A stretch of 59,158 nt of DNA from Candidatus Saccharibacteria bacterium UBA5148 (GTDB lineage: Bacteria; Patescibacteriota; Saccharimonadia; Saccharimonadales; UBA4665): the NCBI GenBank assembly GCA_002413835.1, contig DHXU01000004.1, positions 1-59,158 of the forward strand. The letters are read 5' to 3'. The translations under genes were made by a program, and so were the position numbers. Positions 32,318 to 40,443 of this stretch are shown here, one piece after another; positions within the stretch are counted from its first letter, which is position 1; each line of letters begins with the position of its first letter. The notes beneath the pieces are model-generated. The model was not told where the DNA came from. It searched no databases and saw nothing but the letters and a program-made list of their open reading frames with translations.

Positions 32318-33505
32318 TTATTTGTTGATCTTAGTCACGACACCAGCGCCAACAGTACGGCCACCTTCGCGGATAGCGAAGCGGAGACCCTGGTCCATAG
32401 CGATTGGAGCCAGGAGTGTAACCTTGAAGGTGATAGTATCGCCGGGCATGACCATTTCTTTGTCAGCTGGAAGTTCAACTTCACCGGTTACGTCCGTAGT
32501 ACGAAAGTAGAACTGAGGCTTGTAGCCCTTGAAGAAAGGAGTGTGGCGACCACCTTCTTCCTTGTTCAGGATGTAGACTTCAGCGTCAAACTCTGTGTGC
32601 GGAGTAATCGTACCTGGCTTAGCAAGCACCTGGCCGCGCTCGATGTCGTCGCGCTCAATACCGCGCAGCAGAACACCAGCGTTGTCGCCAGCTTGACCTT
32701 GGTCGAGTGATTTCTTGAAGGCTTCGATACCGGTTACAACTGATTTGCGAGTTGGGCGGATACCGACGATTTCAACTTCTTCGTTGATCTTGACGATACC
32801 TGACTCAACACGGCCGGTTGCAACGGTGCCACGACCCTTGATAGAGAAGACATCTTCGATAGGCATCAGGAATGGCTTGTCGAGGTCGCGCTTTGGCTCT
32901 GGAATGTAGTCATCCATAGCCTTAACGAGTTCCATGACAGCATCTTCGTTGGCTGCATCGCCTTCGATAGCTTTGGTAGCTGAACCGCGGATGATAGGAC
33001 AGTTACGGTCGAAACCGTTCTTTTCGAGCAAGTCGCGAATTTCTTCTTCGACCAGTTCGACCAGTTCTTCATCAGCGAGGTCCATCTTGTTCAGGAATAC
33101 AAGGATGCTTGGGACACCGACCTGGCGGGCGAGCAATACGTGCTCACGAGTCTGAGGCATCGGGCCGTCAGCAGCAGATACGACGAGGATAGCGCCGTCG
33201 ATCTGAGCCGCACCGGTAATCATGTTCTTGATGTAGTCGGCGTGACCTGGCATGTCGACGTGCGCGTAGTGGCGCTTCTCTGATTCGTATTCCTGGTGAG
33301 ACGTCGCAATAGTAATACCGCGGGCACGCTCTTCAGGAGCGTTGTCGATCATTGCGTAGTCAACGGCTTTGTTGACTTTGCTTGGAAGCTTCTTTGCAAG
33401 CACCATAGTGATTGCTGCTGTGAGGGATGTCTTACCGTGGTCGACGTGACCCATGGTACCGACGTTTACATGTGGCTTTGTTCGGTCAAAAGCATCTGCT
33501 GCCAT
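32318..33505 (-). CDS. tuf: elongation factor Tu
   Basis: A 395-residue EF-Tu delivering aminoacyl-tRNA to the ribosome. G1 GHVDHGKT (residues 19-26), switch II DMPGHADY with the catalytic His, NKMD and the SAxK-region equivalents, then beta-barrel domains 2 and 3 (RGIERDDIERGQVLAKPGTI, FAIREGGRTVGAGVV) are all present. It has its own promoter (33614-33642) and terminator, so it is transcribed apart from fusA. Confidence 0.98.
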   Translation of the reverse strand: MAADAFDRTKPHVNVGTMGHVDHGKTSLTAAITMVLAKKLPSKVNKAVDYAMIDNAPEERARGITIATSHQEYESEKRHYAHVDMPGHADYIKNMITGAAQIDGAILVVSAADGPMPQTREHVLLARQVGVPSILVFLNKMDLADEELVELVEEEIRDLLEKNGFDRNCPIIRGSATKAIEGDAANEDAVMELVKAMDDYIPEPKRDLDKPFLMPIEDVFSIKGRGTVATGRVESGIVKINEEVEIVGIRPTRKSVVTGIEAFKKSLDQGQAGDNAGVLLRGIERDDIERGQVLAKPGTITPHTEFDAEVYILNKEEGGRHTPFFKGYKPQFYFRTTDVTGEVELPADKEMVMPGDTITFKVTLLAPIAMDQGLRFAIREGGRTVGAGVVTKINK

Positions 33506-33613
33506 ATTGATTTAACTCCTATTTAATTAACTAATTGATCACTTCATTGATAATCTGTGATTGCATGAGGGAAACTGACTCTAAAGAGACAACTCACACG
33601 AGTTACTCGGGAT

Positions 33614-33642
33614 AGTATAGGGGTAAAACAGCATCTTGTAAA
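33614..33642 (-). promoter_or_regulatory. tuf promoter
   Basis: On the minus strand TTTACA (33637-33642), 17-base spacer, TATACT (33614-33619), predicting a leader of about 100 bases. The tuf ATG is preceded by TAGGAG. Confidence 0.8.
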
Positions 33643-33654
33643 GCGTAATTGCTG

Positions 33655-33972
33655 TTATTTAACCTCCGCACCCTGGCTGTCAAACTGCACGATTTTCAAA
33701 CCGCAACCACCCAGCAGCTTTCGGCCGTTACAGACATGCTGGAAACGAATAACAGGATCAGGATCGCTGTCTTCGGGAAATTTGGCCCCGTGCATCTGGA
33801 AGTCCCCAGTGACTTCACTGAACGCACCGTCAACAAGGTGCTGCAAGCAAACCACCCGCTTCCTGTCGTCCTTTGGCAAATCCGGCTCTTCCATAATGAC
33901 TGCGGTGCCACCGTCCGGCTTGCGTATAGTGTCCAACACTGCTGCTGGCAGAGCTTCTATTCTTCGACTCAT
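33655..33972 (-). CDS. hypothetical protein upstream of tuf
   Basis: A 105-residue protein of unknown family (MSRRIEALPAAVLDTIRKPD ...) with a Cys-His pattern (VVCLQH, QHVCNGRKLLGGCGLKI) that could bind metal but shows no clear CxxC ribbon. AGGAGG precedes the ATG at 33970-33972, which I prefer to the open frame to 34017. It overlaps a plus-strand frame of similar size, taken as a shadow. It ends 13 bases before the tuf -35 box. Confidence 0.6.
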   Translation of the reverse strand: MSRRIEALPAAVLDTIRKPDGGTAVIMEEPDLPKDDRKRVVCLQHLVDGAFSEVTGDFQMHGAKFPEDSDPDPVIRFQHVCNGRKLLGGCGLKIVQFDSQGAEVK

Positions 33973-34029
33973 CAATACCTCCTGATTATGGGCTATTATA
34001 CTCCGGCCGGCCGTCAAAGACAGCCTCTA

Positions 34030-34536
34030 TCAGTCAGTTTCGACAGCGACAAACTGTAAAGCTAGCTGTGCAGTCTCAGAATATGGTTTGGAGATGGCGA
34101 GGTATGCCAGAGATGCTGATGCTTCAGTCTGCGGGCGATTCTCCGGAAAACGCAGCTCTGCCGCAATAACATGGCCTGGTTCGTATGGGGGTTCTCGCCT
34201 GCCGTTATATATGTATGAGAAATCTGTTTCTACGACACTCAGTCCGTGAAGCCAACCTGTTATATGCCGTGGCTGCGGTACCTGGAGATCCAACTCTTTC
34301 AGACTGGGGAACAGAGCAACTTGTCTGACGACGAAAAGCCCGAGTGATTCGACCTTGCACTGTCGGTTCGTGTTAGCGAATGACCCTCGAACGCCTTCCC
34401 AGCTGTGACCCAGCAGTTTGATCCGTTCTACGGCTTCTTCAGGGGGTATATCCCCGCTCATTAGCCGTGCGTTAACAGCAACAATATCTTTTGGAGCTGT
34501 AGCTACGTGCTGCAGGCGTTGCTTGTATGGAATCAT
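34030..34536 (-). CDS. hypothetical protein, unknown function
   Basis: A 168-residue soluble protein with mixed alpha/beta pattern (LGLFVVRQVALFPSLKELDL, GHVIAAELRFPE, TAQLALQFVAVE). I recognise no family. A good promoter (34564-34592) and an AAGG before the ATG support it. The next gene (33655-33972) follows after 57 bases on the same strand. Confidence 0.65.
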   Translation of the reverse strand: MIPYKQRLQHVATAPKDIVAVNARLMSGDIPPEEAVERIKLLGHSWEGVRGSFANTNRQCKVESLGLFVVRQVALFPSLKELDLQVPQPRHITGWLHGLSVVETDFSYIYNGRREPPYEPGHVIAAELRFPENRPQTEASASLAYLAISKPYSETAQLALQFVAVETD

Positions 34537-34563
34537 AGTAGACCTTATGTAAATATTGACAGC

Positions 34564-34592
34564 AATATACCATCATAATTATCAGCAGTCAA
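34564..34592 (-). promoter_or_regulatory. promoter of the 34030-34536 gene
   Basis: On the minus strand TTGACT (34587-34592), 17-base spacer ending TGG, TATATT (34564-34569): extended -10 and near-consensus -35. Predicted leader about 20 bases. Confidence 0.75.
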
Positions 34593-34696
34593 ATGCGAGT
34601 AGCTGCCTGCTACCCGGGGCGTGTTCATACATCCTGTTATGCAGCATTATCTCGGCACAATTGTAGTGCGATAACAACGGACAACTGGTGCTCTAG

Positions 34697-35191
34697 CTAG
34701 TCATGGGCGTAGGTCTGGACGATGGTTTTTACCTTTTGGTAAGCCACATCGGAACTGTTCATGTTCACATTGTCCATGAAGCTAAATGCAAACAAGCCAT
34801 TCTGCTGCAAACTGGCCATGTTGGCCGGCGTAAAGACCGCGTCCAGGTCTGCATTCCACGTCATTTGGCTGCCACTGTCCGGCTTGTAGTGTGACACCAT
34901 GACCGGGCCGTAGGCATGGAGCGTCTTCGTCATATCGGTGATATCCGCGACATTGCTGGTACTATCCATCGCCTGAAAGCTCTGAAAATCCGAGGCCCCC
35001 ATAACATCGGCGGAATGTGGAAACAGCGAACGGCCGCCGCCGGCTGCCGGGTCATCGAAACTCGCTTGCCGACCGCCCCAACTGAGCGATACTTTTGAGT
35101 TTGGCGCGTACTGGTGAAATATCTGCTGAGCTGCCTCGCCTGTCATGCTCGGCGTGATAACGTCGCAATCTGACCTGTCAAGTTCATACAC
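34697..35191 (-). pseudogene. C-terminal fragment of a TIM-barrel glycosidase-like protein
   Basis: A 164-codon frame opening with GTG and no ribosome site. YAPNSKVSLSW, ADVMGASDFQSFQAMDST and HAYGPVMVSHYKP have the look of the late strands of a TIM-barrel hydrolase, so the N-terminal half is missing. The same frame continues upstream of an in-frame TGA (35198-35200) for some 24 sensible codons, which supports a decayed gene. TGA recoding is excluded by its use as stop elsewhere. Family assignment is tentative. Confidence 0.45.
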
Positions 35192-35315
35192 CAGCGGTCA
35201 GGTAGTCGGAACAACAAAGTATTTCTGGGGTTCGCTCACCCAGGAGCCGGCCCTAATCTGATACCCTTTATAGGCTCACGTCGTACACAGTGCATGTTTC
35301 CTTTGAGATAGCGTC

Positions 35316-36635
35316 CTATGAGATGGCGCACCAGAAGCCGATTGCACCCGTGCCGGCAGTCATACTGGACGGTGTAAATGAACCCGGCAGCGCAGTCTGG
35401 CCGGTGGCGGCAATACCAAATCTATAATTAGCAACCGATAGTCCGGCATTAGCAATGATGGCGCCGGAGCTATTGGTACGGGCCGGACCCATCGGCGTCG
35501 TGCCATTGCAGAGCAGTGCTACATAGTACGTGCCGGCAGCGGCGGCATAGCTGCTAGCCATGGCAACTGTTTTGAGACCAGTCGACGTCCAGGATGTCGA
35601 CTGGTCGGCACTGACAGCCTGGCGAGCGCCAGTCGAATCATATAAGCCGACGAACGATTGGCCGGAGGTTAGTGATACGCCGGCGTTCACAAGGTGGAAA
35701 GCAATATTGGTGACCGTGATGGCAACAGGCAGCACGACCTTGGCCACCGCGACGGTCTGTGTAGTCAGGTTGCTGGCAGCCGAACACAGCACCGGATCAT
35801 AATTCCAGGCCAGCCATCCCTGCAAATCGGGTGTTGGCACCCAATTATTCAGATATGTTTTCGAGACGGCGTCATTGGCACTGGTTGCCTGCGCCAAACC
35901 GCTGAGCCGCTGAGCGTTCCAGTCTACCGTTGCCAACGGTGCGGCGAGGTCGGAATGTTTGATAGCCGAATGCGCGGCAGCATCATGAGCCGGCGTACCG
36001 TGCGTATGATCGGCGCGCGCCAGTGACGTCGAGGCGCCGCTCGTCGAGCTGGCGCCAAACGTCGTCTGAGCCGTCACCGTGCCGAAGGAAGCCGACAGCG
36101 TGCGGTCGGCGCTCAAGTCACCGCCGCCAGTTAAACCGTTGCCAACTAGAATCTGGCGGGAAGTTATCACCTTGGCGGCCAGGTCGGTCGTCAGATTGGT
36201 TATTTTACTCTCTGAAATCGCTGAGACGTCAGCGTCGGCAATATTCAGTGCCGCCAGTTTTGATTTGGCAATCGCCGCGCTGGCCGATATATTGGCATCG
36301 GTTATGGTAGTATTCGCGATTTTAGCGCCAGTCACAGCGCCGGCTGCAATGGCAGGAGCAGCGGCCGTACCCGCCAGGTCGCCGGCTAGTTGGACAATAC
36401 CTTTAACACTGTTTGAGGCATCGGAAATGGTTGGGATCGTTGGCTGGCTGGATAAATCATTATACGAACCTGTGGTTGCAACAGTTGCCAGACTGCTGGT
36501 ATCAGCCTTAGCAGCCAGCGAGCCGGCCGCTTTGAGGGTTCCGTCCGGGTTGTGTTCGACCTCGAGAAATCCATTGAGGACGCTACCCCAGGTATCACTG
36601 TCAGAGCCGGGTACGGGTAGTCTTTGCGTTGTCAT
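35316..36635 (-). CDS. phage tail-fibre-like / adhesin-like repeat protein
   Basis: A 439-residue Ala/Ser/Thr-rich protein with tail-fibre hallmarks. The N terminus (LPVPGSDSDTWGSVLNGFLE then NPDGTLK) is a motif found at the start of fibre or baseplate-associated proteins; SYNDLSSQPTIPT, GIVQLAGDLAGTAAAPAI, KSKLAALNIADADVSAISES and LTGGGDLSADRTLS are typical beta-helical fibre modules; LARADHTHGTPAHDAAAHS is a His-rich shaft element. A C-terminal 150-residue beta domain would be the head. There is no signal peptide. No other phage gene is near, so it may be a domesticated fibre used in cell-cell contact. Confidence 0.7.
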   Translation of the reverse strand: MTTQRLPVPGSDSDTWGSVLNGFLEVEHNPDGTLKAAGSLAAKADTSSLATVATTGSYNDLSSQPTIPTISDASNSVKGIVQLAGDLAGTAAAPAIAAGAVTGAKIANTTITDANISASAAIAKSKLAALNIADADVSAISESKITNLTTDLAAKVITSRQILVGNGLTGGGDLSADRTLSASFGTVTAQTTFGASSTSGASTSLARADHTHGTPAHDAAAHSAIKHSDLAAPLATVDWNAQRLSGLAQATSANDAVSKTYLNNWVPTPDLQGWLAWNYDPVLCSAASNLTTQTVAVAKVVLPVAITVTNIAFHLVNAGVSLTSGQSFVGLYDSTGARQAVSADQSTSWTSTGLKTVAMASSYAAAAGTYYVALLCNGTTPMGPARTNSSGAIIANAGLSVANYRFGIAATGQTALPGSFTPSSMTAGTGAIGFWCAIS

Positions 36636-36665
36636 GTGTCCCTTCCTAAGCCAGTTTTACAATAC

Positions 36666-36695
36666 ATTGTACTACGCTTACGGTTACATGACCAA
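36666..36695 (-). promoter_or_regulatory. promoter of the tail-fibre-like gene
   Basis: On the minus strand TTGGTC (36690-36695), 18-base spacer, TACAAT (36666-36671). GGAAGGG precedes the ATG. Confidence 0.55.
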
Positions 36696-36697
36696 TC

Positions 36698-36713
36698 TAC
36701 CAGCCGGCTGGTA
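36698..36713. repeat. 16-bp perfect palindrome between fusA and the fibre gene
   Basis: TACCAGCCGGCTGGTA reads the same on both strands and abuts the -35 box of the fibre gene promoter. It could be an operator or the core of a weak fusA terminator; no T run follows. Confidence 0.6.
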
Positions 36714-36754
36714 CTATCTGTGTGGTATCGCTACCAAGTACTTATTATTGAGTA

Positions 36755-38842
36755 TTATTTGGAGTTTTTGGCGATGATGGCTTCAGCAACATTGTTCGGA
36801 ACATCAGCGTAGTGGTCGAGCTCCATGCTGGAGCTGGCGCGACCTTGTGTCGAGCTGCGCAGGTTAGTCGTGTAACCGAACATTTCACCAAGTGGCACAT
36901 ATGAAGTGATTTCCTTGATTCCAACCGTCAGATCTTCCATCGATTCGATGCGGCCACGCTTGGAGTTCAGGTCACCAATGACGTCACCCATGAATTCTTC
37001 AGGGGTTACGACGACGACTTTCATGACCGGTTCCAGCAGGACTGGGCCGGCGCGGCGGACACCTTCTTGCAGTGCCATTGAACCGGCGATTTTGAAGGCC
37101 ATTTCGTTAGAGTCGACTTCGTGGTAGCTACCATCGTACAGTTCGACTTTGACGTCGACGACTGGATAGCCGGCAATAACACCGTTAGCCATAGCTTCGA
37201 TGATTCCCTGTTCGACTGGTTTGATGTACTCAGTCGGGACGACACCACCCTTGATAGAGTTGATGAATTCGAAGCCGGCGCCCTGTTCGTTCTGGGACAC
37301 ACGGATCCAGACGTCACCGTACTGACCACGACCACCAGATTGGCGGATGAACTTACCTTGGACTTCGACGCCGGTTTTGCGGACAGATTCGCGGTAGGCG
37401 ACCTGCGGCGCACCGATGTTGGCCTCGACGGTAAATTCGCGTTTCATGCGGTCAACGATGATTTCCAGGTGCAGCTCACCCATTCCGGAGATGATAGTCT
37501 GGCCGGTTTCTTCATCTGTGCGGACACGGAAAGTAGGATCTTCTTCAGCCAGACGCTGCAGGGCGATGCCCATCTTTTCCTGGTCAGCTTTGGTCTTTGG
37601 CTCAATAGCGATTGAAACTGGAGGATCCGGGAAGGTAATGTTCTCCAGAACGATCGGATTGTTAGGGTCGCACAATGTGTGACCAGTCGTTGTGCCCTTG
37701 AGGCCGACGACAGCGGCGATGTCGCCAGCACCGACTTCTGTGACGTCTTCACGCTTGTCAGCTTGCAGGCGGACGATACGGCCAACACGCTCCTTTTCAC
37801 CGGTTGAGCTGTTCAGGACATACGAGCCAGCAGTAACCTTACCAGAATACACGCGGAAGTAAGCAAGCTTACCGACAAATGGGTCGCTAGTGATTTTGAA
37901 GGCTAAAGCCGACATCGGGTCAGATTCAGAGTTTTTGCGCTCGATCTTATCGCCAGTCTTAGGGTGCGTACCCCAGACTTCAGCGCGGTCATTCGGAGCT
38001 GGCAGATAGTCGTTGACGAGGTCGAGGACTTTCTCGACCATGACGCCACGGCCATCACCACCGGTGACGATAAAGAATTTACCAGTCAAAGTAGCCTGAC
38101 GGATAGCGTGCTTGATTTCGGCTTCGGTCAAGCCGTCTTCGCCAACTTCGAAGTACTTCTCAAGCGTAGCTTCGTCTTCAGCGACAGCGTTTTCGATGAG
38201 CAGGCTGCGGTATTTCTTGACCTGGTCCATCATGTCAGCTGGGATTTCAGCTTCCACCATTTCGTGGTCGGTGAAGTCTTTGTAGGTGTAAGCCTTCATC
38301 GAGATCAGATCGACGATACCGTTGATCGACTGCTCAAAACCAATTGGCAGGTGGATCGGGAAGGCGCGCTTGCTTAAACGGGCGTGAATCGTATCAAGCG
38401 ATTTGTAGAAATCGCCGCCGGTCTGGTTGATCTTGTTGATGAAACAGATACGCGGCGTACCGTACTTGTCAGCCTGACGCCAAACAGTCTCTGACTGAGA
38501 CTCGACGCCCATTTTACCGTCGAAGACAACACAGGCACCATCAAGCACACGCAGTGAACGCTCAACTTCGGCAGTAAAGTCGATGTGTCCCGGCGTATCG
38601 ATGATGTTAATCTGGTGACCCTTCCAGTAACAGGTCACGGAAGCAGCTACGATAGTAATACCGCGCTCCCGTTCCTGAGCCATCCAGTCAGTCGTCGTAC
38701 CACCTTCGTGTACCGCACCGATCTTGTGCTTCAGACCGGTGCGGTACAGAATACCTTCGGTCGTGGTGGTCTTACCGGCATCAATGTGCGCGATAATACC
38801 GAGGTTTCTAATCTTATCTAGTGGATATTTCTTTTCTGCCAT
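36755..38842 (-). CDS. fusA: elongation factor G
   Basis: A 695-residue translocase GTPase. AHIDAGKTTTTEG (G1), DTPGHIDF (G3) and NKINQTGGD (G4) define the G domain; the IV-V domain signature GRGQYGDVWIRV and the C-terminal EMFGYTTNLRSSTQGRASSSMELDHY loop are present in full. Length is normal. The ATG overlaps the stop of the preceding orphan (TAATG), with AGGAAAA as ribosome site. Confidence 0.98.
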   Translation of the reverse strand: MAEKKYPLDKIRNLGIIAHIDAGKTTTTEGILYRTGLKHKIGAVHEGGTTTDWMAQERERGITIVAASVTCYWKGHQINIIDTPGHIDFTAEVERSLRVLDGACVVFDGKMGVESQSETVWRQADKYGTPRICFINKINQTGGDFYKSLDTIHARLSKRAFPIHLPIGFEQSINGIVDLISMKAYTYKDFTDHEMVEAEIPADMMDQVKKYRSLLIENAVAEDEATLEKYFEVGEDGLTEAEIKHAIRQATLTGKFFIVTGGDGRGVMVEKVLDLVNDYLPAPNDRAEVWGTHPKTGDKIERKNSESDPMSALAFKITSDPFVGKLAYFRVYSGKVTAGSYVLNSSTGEKERVGRIVRLQADKREDVTEVGAGDIAAVVGLKGTTTGHTLCDPNNPIVLENITFPDPPVSIAIEPKTKADQEKMGIALQRLAEEDPTFRVRTDEETGQTIISGMGELHLEIIVDRMKREFTVEANIGAPQVAYRESVRKTGVEVQGKFIRQSGGRGQYGDVWIRVSQNEQGAGFEFINSIKGGVVPTEYIKPVEQGIIEAMANGVIAGYPVVDVKVELYDGSYHEVDSNEMAFKIAGSMALQEGVRRAGPVLLEPVMKVVVVTPEEFMGDVIGDLNSKRGRIESMEDLTVGIKEITSYVPLGEMFGYTTNLRSSTQGRASSSMELDHYADVPNNVAEAIIAKNSK

Positions 38843-39204
38843 TATTTTCCTATATTCCTAGTTGTTAGTGATGCACCAAATGAATCATTTAGCAAATCTA
38901 CCGTTATTTCCATATCGTCGGACTGTGGGCATGGGGTTGCACACTGAAGGTCCCATGAATTGATATTGGATTGGTGTTGCACCGCCTTCTTCTCGACCCC
39001 ACTTAAGCCAGCCATTAGTTCTTTTGCATCATCCGAATTACGCGACCATTCGGGTAACATCGAGGTAATTCCATCCGCAATAAAGCAGATTTGACTTAGG
39101 CAGCCTATACAGCCAAGCCGAACATATAACTTATCCTCGGGTAGGTGTCGCGATGTATTTGGAATAGATACGACTTGCTCTAGAGAAACCCCTCGACTTC
39201 CCAT
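38842..39204 (-). CDS. orphan protein between S7 and EF-G
   Basis: A 120-residue soluble protein with six cysteines (LGCIGCLSQICF cluster and CATPCP), possibly metal-binding or disulphide-forming; no family recognised. It begins two bases after the rpsG stop and its TAA overlaps the fusA ATG by one base, so it is translated with the str operon. The S7-EFG junction normally holds no gene in bacteria. The DNA is A/T-richer than its neighbours, consistent with later insertion. Confidence 0.7.
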   Translation of the reverse strand: MGSRGVSLEQVVSIPNTSRHLPEDKLYVRLGCIGCLSQICFIADGITSMLPEWSRNSDDAKELMAGLSGVEKKAVQHQSNINSWDLQCATPCPQSDDMEITVDLLNDSFGASLTTRNIGK

Positions 39205-39206
39205 GA

Positions 39207-39686
39207 CTAGGTCCGTGCGAAGTGCGCGAAAGCGCGGTTAGCTTCAGCCATCTTGTGAACGTCTTCACGTTTCTTGACGGCAGAACCCTGGCTGTTGTAA
39301 GCGTCAGCCAGCTCGGCAGCGATGCGGTCTTCCATACTGATACCTTTGCGGGAGCGGCAGGCGGCCACGAACCACATAGTTGTCAGGTGATTCTGGCGCT
39401 GGCCATGGACTTCAAATGGAATCTGGTAGTTGGCACCACCGACACGGCGGGAACGAGTCTCAACGTGCGGGCGGATGTTCTTCATAGCCTGTTCAAAGAC
39501 ATCAAGCGGGTTTTCGACTTTCAGCCGATCGGCAGCTTTCTGCATACCACCATAGACAAGGCGCTCGGCTAGCTGCTTCTTACCATTGAGCATGACGCGG
39601 TTTATCAGGCGAGCAACTGGGACACTGTTGTATAAGCGGTCAGGTGCAATATCGCGAACTAAAGCTTTGGTTTTCTTACGAGGCAT
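39207..39686 (-). CDS. rpsG: 30S ribosomal protein S7
   Basis: A 159-residue S7, head-assembly protein: MPRKKTKALVRDIAPDRLYN, INRVMLNGKKQLAERLVYG and VETRSRRVGGANYQIPFEV are diagnostic. Two bases separate it from rpsL. Confidence 0.97.
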   Translation of the reverse strand: MPRKKTKALVRDIAPDRLYNSVPVARLINRVMLNGKKQLAERLVYGGMQKAADRLKVENPLDVFEQAMKNIRPHVETRSRRVGGANYQIPFEVHGQRQNHLTTMWFVAACRSRKGISMEDRIAAELADAYNSQGSAVKKREDVHKMAEANRAFAHFART

Positions 39687-39688
39687 GA

Positions 39689-40102
39689 TTATTTACCGGC
39701 TTTCTTGGTACCGTACTTGGAACGGCCCTGTTTGCGGTTGTTGACACCCTGGAGGTCGAGCGAACCACGGACGATATGATAACGGACACCAGGAAGGTCC
39801 TTGACGCGGCCACCGCGTACTAATACGACGGCGTGCTCCTGGAGGTTGTGGCCTTCGCCGCCGATGTAGGCCCAGACTTCGTAACCGTTTGTCAGGCGCA
39901 CACGGGCAACCTTACGAAGGGCTGAGTTTGGCTTCTTTGGCGTCTTGGTCGTAACCTTGACACAAACACCGCGCTTAAACGGCGCAGGCTTCTCGTAGTT
40001 TTTGGTTTTGAGGTTGTTCACAACGCGCTGCATAGCTGGTGACTTCGTCTTGGAAGTAACCTTGACGCGTGGCTTGCGAACTAGTTGATTAATTGTTGGC
40101 AT
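39689..40102 (-). CDS. rpsL: 30S ribosomal protein S12
   Basis: A 137-residue S12 of the decoding centre. TPKKPNSALRKVARVRLTNG and EGHNLQEHAVVLVRGGRVKD carry the unmutated lysines at the two streptomycin-resistance sites (PKKPNS and GRVKD), so wild-type sensitivity is predicted. It is the first gene of the S12-S7-orphan-EFG unit, with AAGGAGAAAG before the ATG. Confidence 0.97.
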   Translation of the reverse strand: MPTINQLVRKPRVKVTSKTKSPAMQRVVNNLKTKNYEKPAPFKRGVCVKVTTKTPKKPNSALRKVARVRLTNGYEVWAYIGGEGHNLQEHAVVLVRGGRVKDLPGVRYHIVRGSLDLQGVNNRKQGRSKYGTKKAGK

Positions 40103-40443
40103 TCTTTCTCCTTCAATCTACCGCTGCAGGAAGTTACCTCCTAAGTGCCAACTCTAGAGGCAACTGGAACTCCCGGCTCGGATTGTTTAATGTAACTAAT
40201 GTATTTTAACAGATTGCGCACATATGTTCAACAACGTGCGGCGACTGCCGCATATGTGATCCAGAAGTGCGGGCAGCGACTGCCGCCCAGTTGATTCGAG
40301 ACAGTGGCTAGCGCCACGTGCTGGCACCGTGAAACAAATTGTTTCACGGCTGTCACACGTAAAGCGCTGTCGAGAAACAACTGGGCAAGCATGTCGCCAG
40401 AAACACAGCGTTGCATCGAAATTTACGAACGACTATGTGCGGC
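40103..40443. other. rpoC-rpsL intergenic region with palindromes
   Basis: 341 bases without a gene. It holds the rpsL promoter (40203-40231), a hairpin TGCGGC...GCCGCA (40237-40252) nested in competing CACATATG/CATATGTG arms (40219-40226 and 40251-40258), and a 23-base near-perfect palindrome CCGTGAAACAA-A-TTGTTTCACGG (40327-40349) about 95 bases after the rpoC stop, a likely terminator or operator. Confidence 0.7.
40203..40231 (-). promoter_or_regulatory. str operon (rpsL) promoter
   Basis: On the minus strand TTGAAC (40226-40231), 17-base spacer ending TGT, TAAAAT (40203-40208). Leader of about 95 bases before rpsL. Confidence 0.75.

Noticed and set aside
33649..34059. 136-codon plus-strand ORF antisense to the gene at 33655-33972
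   Set aside because: The minus-strand frame has AGGAGG and normal composition; the plus-strand frame has neither.
35192..35320. TGA read as sense codon (code 25) to extend the TIM-barrel fragment
   Set aside because: TGA terminates many undoubted genes here (ATGA overlaps in rplM, rplO, rpsQ, rplD, GH57), so recoding does not apply.
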